Origin: JBFWYO01 sp050186335
GTDB taxonomy: Bacteria; Pseudomonadota; Alphaproteobacteria; Bin65
Assembly: GCA_050186335.1 (NCBI GenBank)
Contig: JBFWYO010000137.1
Location: forward strand, 1 to 6,920
DNA length: 6,920 nt
Direction of reading: 5' to 3'
Within the stretch, counting starts at the first letter, position 1. Each line of letters begins with the position of its first letter. The notes beneath the pieces were generated by a model, which was given only the letters and a program-made list of their open reading frames with translations, did not search any database and was not told the origin of the DNA. A program made the translations under genes and the position numbers. Positions 1-5,025 of the stretch are shown in pieces.

Positions 1-1
1 T

Positions 2-190
2 GTCGTCGAGATCGGATTGATAACGCCGCCGGTAGGGATGAATCTGTTAGTCATCTCTTCGGTGGTGCCTAACCTGTCGCTACGCAAGGCGATCTCGGGT
101 GTCGTGCCGTTCATCGCTGCCGACGTCGTTCGACTCGGAGTGCTCGTCGCCTTCCCCTGGCTCTCCTTGTGGCTGCCGTCATTGATGTAA
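2..190 (+). CDS. TRAP transporter large permease (DctM-type), C-terminal 62 residues, cut by left edge
   Basis: This is the last part of the membrane subunit of a tripartite ATP-independent periplasmic (TRAP) transporter, which uses an ion gradient to import organic acids or similar solutes delivered by a periplasmic binding protein. The frame is open from base 2 to the TAA at 188-190. It starts with the hallmark EIGLITPPVGMNLLVI stretch and ends with a hydrophobic segment and the FPWLSLWLPS tail typical of DctM subunits that work with DctP-type binding proteins. The tail of the fused 12-TM permeases that pair with TAXI binding proteins usually looks different, so this permease may not be the partner of the TAXI protein at 3704-4678. 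The rest of the gene, and probably dctQ and dctP, should lie left of the window. Family assignment is firm; substrate is unknown. Confidence 0.88.
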   Translation, partial: VVEIGLITPPVGMNLLVISSVVPNLSLRKAISGVVPFIAADVVRLGVLVAFPWLSLWLPSLM

Positions 191-325
191 TGACGTGCGA
201 TAACCGGCACTCGCGGCCGGCCGTCGGATCGCAATTCCGCTTGGCGTCGACCCGCTTGCGGTGCGAACGTGGGACCTGTTCAATCAAATCATCGAAATTC
301 CGTGCTCTAACGCAGTGGAGGGACC
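191..325 (+). promoter_or_regulatory. Intergenic gap before the EthD operon; possible weak promoter
   Basis: This 135-bp gap separates the TRAP permease from the EthD gene. A weak sigma-70-like pair can be drawn, TTGCGG at 256-261 and TTCAAT at 279-284 with a 17-bp spacer, but it matches consensus only 3/6 and 4/6. A short GC hairpin (CCGGC at 204-208 with GCCGG at 216-220) follows the permease gene without a T-run, so it is not a convincing terminator. The operator-like sequence found in the two divergent regions is absent here. The EthD gene could have its own promoter here or be read through from the TRAP genes. Confidence 0.25.
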
Positions 326-628
326 ATGCATAAGCTCGTCGTCCTTTATAAGACGCCCAAGGATCCCGTGCACTTCAAGCACTACTACGAGACGACGCAT
401 CTGCCGCTCGCGCGCAAGATGCCCAACGTCAAGGCCAGCCGGCACAGTTTCGCGATACAGGGCATGGGCGGTCCGGCGCCGTATTTCTGCGTCTACGAAG
501 CCGAATTCGAGAGCGAAGCCGCGATGGGCGCCGCGTTCGGCTCGCCCGAAGGACAGGCCGTGGTTGCGGACGTGCCGAACTACGCCACCGCCGAGGTCAC
601 CATCATGCATTACGAAGTGGCGAAGTAA
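326..628 (+). CDS. EthD family protein (ferredoxin-fold dimer), 100 aa
   Basis: This small protein belongs to the EthD family, whose members form a dimeric alpha/beta barrel. The founding member is needed for ethyl tert-butyl ether breakdown by a P450 system, but most have no proven reaction; some relatives in the same fold are small cyclases, decarboxylases or monooxygenases. The family pattern is visible: a first beta strand (KLVVLYK, residues 3-9), then FKHYYETTHLPLAR at 17-30 with the conserved His26, and a closing strand VTIMHYEV near the C-terminus. The length is normal for one domain. The ATG at 326 has a strong ribosome site, GGAGGG at 317-322. It is the first gene of a tight plus-strand run with a CMD-family enzyme 33 bp downstream, which suggests a catabolic role. 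The exact reaction is not deducible. The protein is soluble, with no signal peptide. Confidence 0.82.
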   Translation: MHKLVVLYKTPKDPVHFKHYYETTHLPLARKMPNVKASRHSFAIQGMGGPAPYFCVYEAEFESEAAMGAAFGSPEGQAVVADVPNYATAEVTIMHYEVAK

Positions 629-661
629 CCGACGCCGCTCGTCTTAACGGAGGACGACGCC

Positions 662-1042
662 ATGACCGACGATGTATTCGCGCGCGGCCTGCAAGTGCGC
701 CGCGACATGTGGGGCCCCGAAGGCGCCGAGCAGCAGATCGAGAACGCGACGGATTTCACGCGGCCGATGCAGGACCTGGTGACGCGTTATTGCTTCGGCG
801 AAACCTGGACCAACCCGACGCTGTCGCGCAAGACCCGCAGCATGATCACGCTGGCCATCCTGGTCGCGCTCGGCAAGCCGCACGAATTGAAAGTCCATGT
901 GCGCGGTGCCTTGTCGAACGGGCTGACCAAGGAGGAAATCCGCGATGTGCTTATGCACTCGATGATCTATTGCGGCGTTCCGGCGGCGGTCGAGGCGATC
1001 CGCAATGCGGCCGAAGTGCTCAAGGAACGCGGCCTGGAATAG
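662..1042 (+). CDS. Carboxymuconolactone decarboxylase (CMD) family protein, PcaC-like, 126 aa
   Basis: The protein is a single CMD/AhpD-fold domain of the length typical for PcaC, the 4-carboxymuconolactone decarboxylase of the protocatechuate branch of the beta-ketoadipate pathway. Visible family motifs are the Trp49 to Pro52 turn (WTNP), LSRKTRSMITLAILVAL at 54-70, HELKVHVRGALSNGLTKEEI at 74-93, and the closing IYCGVPAAVEA at 102-112. There is no CxxC peroxidase pair as in AhpD, so a decarboxylase or lyase type is favoured over a peroxidase. No other protocatechuate genes (pcaB, pcaD, pcaGH) are nearby, so the substrate is probably not carboxymuconolactone itself and I give no gene symbol. 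The start has GGAGGA at 649-654. The next gene begins 10 bp after the stop, consistent with co-transcription. Confidence 0.87.
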   Translation: MTDDVFARGLQVRRDMWGPEGAEQQIENATDFTRPMQDLVTRYCFGETWTNPTLSRKTRSMITLAILVALGKPHELKVHVRGALSNGLTKEEIRDVLMHSMIYCGVPAAVEAIRNAAEVLKERGLE

Positions 1043-1052
1043 GGGGGGCGAG

Positions 1053-1946
1053 ATGAGCGACCGGCGAACCATCGGCTTCATCGGCATCGGCAATATGGGC
1101 GGGCCGATGGCTGCCAATCTGACCCGGGCCGGGCACGCCGTGCATGTGTTCGACAGCGATACCGGGCGCGCCAAGGCGTTTGCCGCCCGGCACGGCGCCA
1201 AGGCGGCGTCGACGCTCGGCGACCTCGCCCGCGCCGTCGACGTCGTGGTGACGATGTTGCCGACCGGCCATGACGTCCGGCACGTCTTTCTCCAGGCGGA
1301 CAACGGCGCGCTCGCCGCAAACCTGAAGTCCGGCAGTCTGGTGCTGGATATGAGCTCGTCCGATCCGGTCGGCACGCAGGAACTGGGCGCCGTGCTCAAG
1401 CAACGCGGCATCGTCTTGCTCGATGCGCCGGTCTCCGGCGGTGTGCCGCGCGCGATCGACGGCTCGCTGGCGATCATGATCGGCGGCGAAGATGACGCGG
1501 CAATCGCGCTTGCGGAACCCATACTGCTCGCGATGGGTAAGAAACTGTTCCGAACCGGCCCGCTCGGCTCCGGCCATGCGATGAAAGCGCTGAACAATTT
1601 CGTCGCCGCGACCTGCTTTGCCGCGTCGTCGGAAGCGCTTATCGTCGGCAGACGTTTCGGGCTCGATCCGAAGATCATGGTCGACATCATGAGCGTCTCG
1701 ACCGGCCGCAATTTCGCGCTCGAAGTGCCGATCAAGGATCACGTGTTGACCGGCACGTATGCCAGCGGGTTCACGGCCGGGTTGCTGGCAAAAGACGTGC
1801 ATATCGCGGCGGATTTGGCTAAAGCCATCGGTGTTGCGGCGCCGCTTATCGAACTGGTCGACCGCCGCTGGGCGTTGGCGCGCGATACCGTGGGCGCCGA
1901 AAAAGATCACACGGTGGCCTTCAAGGCCTGGGACGCAAACGCGTAA
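1053..1946 (+). CDS. NAD(P)-dependent 3-hydroxyisobutyrate dehydrogenase-family beta-hydroxyacid dehydrogenase, 297 aa
   Basis: This enzyme belongs to the beta-hydroxyacid dehydrogenase family (3-hydroxyisobutyrate dehydrogenase, tartronate semialdehyde reductase and relatives), which interconverts a 3-hydroxy acid and its semialdehyde with NAD(P). The N-terminal Rossmann fold carries the dinucleotide motif GIGNMGGPMAANL, with Gly11, Gly13 and Gly16. The substrate motif DAPVSGG is at 124-130, the catalytic Lys178 and Asn182 sit in GHAMKALNN, and the C-terminal helical domain has the conserved Lys247-Asp248. All key residues are present and the length is standard. I chose the ATG at 1053, preceded by a G-rich site. 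The frame opens earlier (1005), but that start lies inside the CMD gene and would add 16 residues before a normal N-terminus. Linked to a CMD-family gene, it may act on a catabolic intermediate rather than valine. The substrate cannot be told from sequence. Confidence 0.9.
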   Translation: MSDRRTIGFIGIGNMGGPMAANLTRAGHAVHVFDSDTGRAKAFAARHGAKAASTLGDLARAVDVVVTMLPTGHDVRHVFLQADNGALAANLKSGSLVLDMSSSDPVGTQELGAVLKQRGIVLLDAPVSGGVPRAIDGSLAIMIGGEDDAAIALAEPILLAMGKKLFRTGPLGSGHAMKALNNFVAATCFAASSEALIVGRRFGLDPKIMVDIMSVSTGRNFALEVPIKDHVLTGTYASGFTAGLLAKDVHIAADLAKAIGVAAPLIELVDRRWALARDTVGAEKDHTVAFKAWDANA

Positions 1947-1975
1947 CGGGCGGGCCGGACAGGTGGAGGCATAAG

Positions 1976-2338
1976 ATGAGCGTTAAACGGCTGCAGAACG
2001 CATACTATGTTGTCGGCGATATCGACCGCGCGCGCGCGTTCTACGAACAATCGTTCGGTCTCAAGCTCAAGTTCCAGGACGGCGCGAAATGGGCGCAGTT
2101 CGACGCCGGCGGAACCAATTTCTCGCTGAGCTCGCCCGAAGAGGCGGCCAAGGGCGCGCGCGGCGGCGTCGTCGTGTTCGAGGTCGACGATATCGCGGCG
2201 ACGGCGCAGCAGGTATTGGCGTCCGGCGGTCGCGTCCTGGCCGAACGCGACATGGGCGGGCACGGTAAGTCGACCACCGTCGCCGATCCCGACGGAAATA
2301 TTCTGCAGCTGTTCCAGCGCGCCGCCAAACCCGGTTGA
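1976..2338 (+). CDS. VOC-superfamily (glyoxalase/bleomycin-resistance-like) protein, 120 aa
   Basis: This is a single vicinal oxygen chelate module pair (beta-alpha-beta-beta-beta twice) of the short class that acts as a dimer. Visible family features are the first strand and helix QNAYYVVGDIDRARAFYEQSFGLKL at about 7-31, the second-half strand VVVFEVDDI at 65-73, and the closing DPDGNILQLFQ at 104-114. VOC enzymes with metal usually end that last motif in a Glu ligand (DPDGN..EL); here it is Gln111. The first strand also lacks an obvious His ligand, having Gln7 and Asn8. This may be a binding protein, or an enzyme with unusual metal ligation. GGTGGAGG at 1962-1969 supports the ATG at 1976. 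It lies 29 bp after the dehydrogenase and 32 bp before the MarR gene, so it is probably part of the same transcript. Confidence 0.85.
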   Translation: MSVKRLQNAYYVVGDIDRARAFYEQSFGLKLKFQDGAKWAQFDAGGTNFSLSSPEEAAKGARGGVVVFEVDDIAATAQQVLASGGRVLAERDMGGHGKSTTVADPDGNILQLFQRAAKPG

Positions 2339-2370
2339 ACCTCGGCGCGCCCGGTTGCGGGCGGCGTTCC

Positions 2371-2913
2371 ATGGCAGCAAGATCGCCCGTGTCAAAATCG
2401 CAAACCCGATCCAAGAACAGCGATAGAGCGCATCCGCGTGCGCAGGAATTGCAGGCGCTGCTGCATAGCCACACGGGTCATTTGGTGCGCCGGTTTCAGC
2501 AGATATCGGTGTCGATGTTCCTCGACGTCGGCCGCCCCTACGATTTGACGCCGACGCAGTACGCCGCCATGGCCGCCATCGCGGCCAGCCCCGGCTGCGA
2601 TCAGGCGAGCATCGCCGGCCTGGCCGCGCTCGATCGCTCGACCGCCGGCAACGTAATTGCCAAATTGCTGCGCAAGGGGCTGGTGTCGCGCCAGCCCAGC
2701 CGCGACGACCGCAGGTTCATGATCCTGGCGCTGACCCCCGCCGGGTTTCGCCTGCTGCAGAAACTGCAGCCGATTCTGGCGGCGACCAACGAACGCATGC
2801 TGCAGCCGCTGTCGGCCGCCGAGCGCAAACAGTTCGTCGCCCTGCTGGCGCGCCTGGTCGACGTCAATAACGCAGCCAGCCGCGCGCCCCTGCGCAGCCC
2901 GCGCAAGGCGTAA
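2371..2913 (+). CDS. MarR-family winged helix-turn-helix transcriptional regulator, 180 aa
   Basis: This is a dimeric ligand-responsive DNA-binding repressor of the MarR family, many of which control aromatic-acid or stress catabolism. The N-terminal helix (about 24-50) would help form the dimer. The winged helix follows: LTPTQYAAMAAI at 59-70, the recognition helix DRSTAGNVIAKLLRKGLV at 88-105, and the wing with the conserved R111-D-D-R-R motif and MILALTPAG after it. The C-terminal helices include LSAAERKQFVALLARL. It is slightly long owing to basic tails at both ends. The start is uncertain: ATG 2371 has a poor ribosome site, TTG 2335 overlaps the VOC stop codon, and GTG 2389 is also in frame; all keep the HTH intact. 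As the last gene of the run it is the best local candidate to regulate this locus. Its ligand is unknown. Confidence 0.9.
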   Translation: MAARSPVSKSQTRSKNSDRAHPRAQELQALLHSHTGHLVRRFQQISVSMFLDVGRPYDLTPTQYAAMAAIAASPGCDQASIAGLAALDRSTAGNVIAKLLRKGLVSRQPSRDDRRFMILALTPAGFRLLQKLQPILAATNERMLQPLSAAERKQFVALLARLVDVNNAASRAPLRSPRKA

Positions 2914-2931
2914 TGAGTCGCGAAGTTGGTT

Positions 2932-3507
2932 CTATTCGGCCGCGTTCGGCGGCAGCCGCTTGCGCGCCGCCGGCGACGATTCGTTGACCCATTTGCGTAA
3001 CGCCGCGTGCGCCGATTTCTCGTGCGCGTCGATGAATGCGCGGTCGGCGATCGTATAGGTGAACTCCAGGCGAACGCCGTTCGGATCCCAAAAATAGATC
3101 GAGCGCACGAACGCGTCGTGATCCATCGGGCCGACCACGGGAATGCCGGCGGCTTCCAGCCGGGCCTTGCACGCCATCAATTCTTCCTCGCCGTCAACGC
3201 CGAGCGCCAGGTGATTGGCAAACTGCGGCGTGTTCGGGTCTTTCGCGGTGATCGTCTCGTCGCCCAGGTCGAAGAACGCCAAATAATTGCCGTCCGCCAT
3301 CCTGAAGAAGAAATGCGCGAACGAAACCGTATCGCCGGTCGTCGTCTTCACGTTCTGCTCTTCGATCACATGCACCAGCGGCAGGCCGAGCACGTCCTCG
3401 TAAAAGCGCCTGGTCTCCTCGCCGTTGCGGCACTTATAGGCGAAATGATGAACGCCGCGAACGGCCGGCATTGCGGGCGGCTTTCCGGTCTGGACGGATT
3501 TGGTCAT
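2932..3507 (-). CDS. VOC-superfamily protein with intact metal-ligand pattern (dioxygenase/glyoxalase-like), 191 aa
   Basis: This is a single-copy two-module VOC protein, larger than the one at 1976. Likely metal ligands are visible: His20 in GVHHFAYKC, His99 in FANHLALGV and Glu148 in DPNGVRLEFTY. This His-His-Glu set is shared by type I extradiol ring-cleavage dioxygenases and glyoxalase-type enzymes. Residues 28-44 (NGEETRRFYEDVLGLPL) form the family helix and turn. A charged C-terminal tail of about 40 residues (from 152) goes beyond the VOC fold. The ATG at 3507 has GAGGTG at 3517-3512. The frame is open upstream to 3858, but that part lies across the divergent promoter and the TAXI gene and has no VOC features. 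The gene converges on MarR with an 18-bp gap and is divergent from TAXI. Whether it cleaves a ring, isomerises or binds a ligand is not shown. Confidence 0.86.
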   Translation of the reverse strand: MTKSVQTGKPPAMPAVRGVHHFAYKCRNGEETRRFYEDVLGLPLVHVIEEQNVKTTTGDTVSFAHFFFRMADGNYLAFFDLGDETITAKDPNTPQFANHLALGVDGEEELMACKARLEAAGIPVVGPMDHDAFVRSIYFWDPNGVRLEFTYTIADRAFIDAHEKSAHAALRKWVNESSPAARKRLPPNAAE

Positions 3508-3545
3508 GGCGCACCTCGATGATTTCGGCCGCAGATGGACGCGGT

Positions 3546-3574
3546 TTGACGAGCGGTAAGCGAAGCGATATTGA
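3546..3574 (+). promoter_or_regulatory. Tentative sigma-70-like promoter for the TAXI gene
   Basis: TTGACG at 3546-3551 is a good -35 match (5/6). A 17-bp spacer leads to TATTGA at 3569-3574, a weak -10 (TAT only). If used, the transcript would begin around 3581, inside the quasi-palindrome at 3574-3591, leaving a leader of about 120 nt before the GTG start at 3704. An operator just at the transcription start is a usual place for a repressor. Confidence 0.25.
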
Positions 3575-3591
3575 TAAGTACGCTTACTAAT
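3574..3591. promoter_or_regulatory. Putative operator O1: 18-bp quasi-palindrome in the VOC/TAXI divergent region
   Basis: The sequence ATAAGTACGCTTACTAAT reads as its own reverse complement at 7 of 9 base pairs (arms ATnAGTAnG). It is AT-rich in a GC-rich region and lies 67 bp from the VOC start (3507, minus) and 112 bp from the TAXI start (3704, plus). A related sequence occurs at 5885-5902, matching 14 of 18 bases on the same strand. The size and symmetry suit a dimeric regulator of the MarR or TetR class. The MarR protein at 2371-2913 is the only regulator in view, but binding is inferred. A further 7-bp arm, GTAAGCG at 3556-3562, is an exact inverted match to CGCTTAC at 3581-3587. Confidence 0.5.
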
Positions 3592-3703
3592 ATGTCGGGT
3601 CAAGGCGTCGAGGCGCGACCGGCGGGCTTGCCGCAGCGCACAAAACGTCGCCGGCCGCGCCGCACAACGATTTGCGCGCAGCAGCATTGGGAAGGGAACC
3701 GCC

Positions 3704-4678
3704 GTGAGCACAAAAGCGATGCCGCGCATCGAGCGCAAGGTCGAACTGAATTTCATGGGCGATTGGGGCTGGGCCAACCTGCACCGCATGGCCGGCTGGC
3801 TCGGCTCGCAGGTGCTCGAGGCGGCCCAGGCCGGCTCGAAATACGCGATCTGGAGCACGCCGTTCTGCAGCTCCGAAACGGTTTACGCGGTCGGCAACGG
3901 CGAGGTCGATATGGCGATGTCCACGCCCGCGCATATGATACGCAACGCGATCGACGGCATCGGCGTGTACCAAGGCAAGCCGGTGCGCAACATCATGTCG
4001 CTCGGCACGCTGCCGCAAACCGATAGCTTGCTGTTCGCGGTCGACGCGCGCCTCGGCATCAAGAGCTTCGACGACATCCGCAAGAAGAAACCGAAGCTGC
4101 ATATTTCGACCCAGCCGAACGACGGCATTTCGTACATGGGATACGCGGTGCACAGGCTGCTCGAAGAGGCGGAAATTCCGCCGGAAAAAATCCGCGAATG
4201 GGGCGGCTCGTTCGTCGAAGCCAATCCGCCCGATCAGGTGGCGCTCGCCGTGCGCGAAGGCCGTGCGAATGTGCTGTTCTACGAAGCGATCATGACGCCC
4301 TATTGGCGCAACCTGGCGCGCGACATGCCGCTCGACTTCCTGCAGTTCGACAAGGAAGTCCTGCGCAAACTGAACAAGAAATACGGCTGGCAGACCAACA
4401 TTGCGCCGCCGCGCCTGACCGGTCAGAAGGAGCCGATCGAGGCGCTCGATTGGTCGGACTGGGTGATGATGGTGCGGCCGGAATTTCCGGACGACGTCGC
4501 GTATACGATGGCCTGGGCCGCATGCAACACGACCGACATCATCGAGCGCCAGTACCGCCACCTCCCGCCGGATATCAGCCCGCTGACCTATCCGCTGGAC
4601 CCGAAAAAAATCGCGCAGGCCGCAATCCCGCTGCATCCGGGCGCGGCGCGGTACTACAAAGAGGCGGGGCTGATCTAA
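3704..4678 (+). CDS. TAXI-family TRAP solute-binding protein lacking a signal peptide, 324 aa
   Basis: This is a type II periplasmic-binding fold protein of the TAXI (TRAP-associated extracytoplasmic immunogenic) family, which normally captures a solute outside the membrane and hands it to a fused TRAP permease. Family features are the N-terminal strand and turn ELNFMGDWGWANLHRMAGWL at 14-33, a helix ending VGNGEVDMAMSTPAHM at 63-78, SLGTLPQTDSLLFAV at 99-113, GIKSFDDIRKKKP at 118-130, and the C-terminal IPLHPGAARYYKEAGLI. The length is normal for a mature domain. GTG 3704 has GAAGGGA at 3691-3697 and is the first start codon in its frame after the stop at 3575. Residues 1-15 are polar and charged, so no Sec or Tat signal is visible and none can be gained upstream. 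It may act in the cytoplasm, possibly as a ligand sensor or carrier. No fused permease is in view. It converges on DUF1330. Confidence 0.88.
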   Translation: MSTKAMPRIERKVELNFMGDWGWANLHRMAGWLGSQVLEAAQAGSKYAIWSTPFCSSETVYAVGNGEVDMAMSTPAHMIRNAIDGIGVYQGKPVRNIMSLGTLPQTDSLLFAVDARLGIKSFDDIRKKKPKLHISTQPNDGISYMGYAVHRLLEEAEIPPEKIREWGGSFVEANPPDQVALAVREGRANVLFYEAIMTPYWRNLARDMPLDFLQFDKEVLRKLNKKYGWQTNIAPPRLTGQKEPIEALDWSDWVMMVRPEFPDDVAYTMAWAACNTTDIIERQYRHLPPDISPLTYPLDPKKIAQAAIPLHPGAARYYKEAGLI

Positions 4679-4687
4679 GCCGTCCTC

Positions 4688-4975
4688 TTACGCCTCGGGC
4701 ACCAGCCAGATGTCGATTTCCGCCGCACCCAACCGGTGTTCGCGCGCGGCCCGATATTCCGGCGAGGCCCAGAAGGCCCGTGCGGTCTTGGTGTCGGGGA
4801 ATTTGATGATGACCAGACGGCGGCCGTCGTAGCTGCCATCCAGCGCCTCGACCTTGTCGCTGCGGGCCAGATATTCGGCGCCGAATTTCTGCGCCACCGG
4901 AATCGACGCGGCGCGGTACTTGGCAAAGCGCTCTTCGTCGGTAATCCGAATGCGCGAGATGAGATATGCCGGCAT
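4688..4975 (-). CDS. DUF1330 family protein (ferredoxin-fold), 95 aa
   Basis: This small soluble protein matches the DUF1330 family, a dimeric alpha/beta-barrel group of unknown function in the same broad fold as EthD. Typical elements are the first strand MPAYLISRIRITDEERFAKYR at 1-21, the turn PVAQKFGAEYLARSDKVEALDG at 26-47, the strand RRLVIIKFPD at 52-61 and the helix ARAFWASPEYRAAREHR at 65-81 with the conserved W-x-S-P-E-Y. The ATG at 4975 has an excellent ribosome site, GGGGAGG at 4987-4981. The same frame stays open far upstream across the SDR gene, but only this part has family character. It follows the SDR gene by 50 bp on the same strand, so the two are likely co-transcribed. Its stop lies 9 bp from that of the converging TAXI gene. 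The reaction is unknown. Confidence 0.87.
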   Translation of the reverse strand: MPAYLISRIRITDEERFAKYRAASIPVAQKFGAEYLARSDKVEALDGSYDGRRLVIIKFPDTKTARAFWASPEYRAAREHRLGAAEIDIWLVPEA

Positions 4976-4994
4976 GGTTTCCTCCCCGTTTGCC

Positions 4995-5013
4995 CGGCGC
5001 ATCCTGCGCGCCG
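4995..5013 (-). other. Short GC hairpin between SDR and DUF1330 genes
   Basis: CGGCGC at 4995-5000 pairs with GCGCCG at 5008-5013 around a 7-nt loop, inside the 50-bp gap of the minus-strand pair. No T-run follows on either strand, so it does not look like an intrinsic terminator. It could be an RNA-processing or stability element, or chance in GC-rich sequence. Confidence 0.25.
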
Positions 5014-5025
5014 CGCGGTGTGCTT

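Noticed and set aside
204..220. GC hairpin after the TRAP permease as a terminator
   Set aside because: The stem is only 5 bp with a 7-nt loop and no following T-run.
1005..1052. Earlier start of the dehydrogenase inside the CMD gene
   Set aside because: It would overlap the CMD gene by 38 bases and add 16 residues before a normal Rossmann N-terminus. The 1053 ATG directly follows a G-rich ribosome site.
644..1735. Minus-strand open frame of 363 codons opposite the CMD and dehydrogenase genes
   Set aside because: It lies antisense to two genes with clear family motifs, its residue makeup is rich in Arg, Ala, Pro and Ser with no family pattern, and long antisense frames are common in GC-rich DNA.
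3508..3858. N-terminal extension of the minus-strand VOC gene
   Set aside because: The added 117 residues cross the promoter region and the TAXI start and carry no VOC features. ATG 3507 with GAGGTG fits better.
3587..4636. Minus-strand open frame of 349 codons opposite the TAXI gene
   Set aside because: It is antisense to a well-supported binding protein, is Arg/His-rich, and has no recognisable motif or ribosome site.
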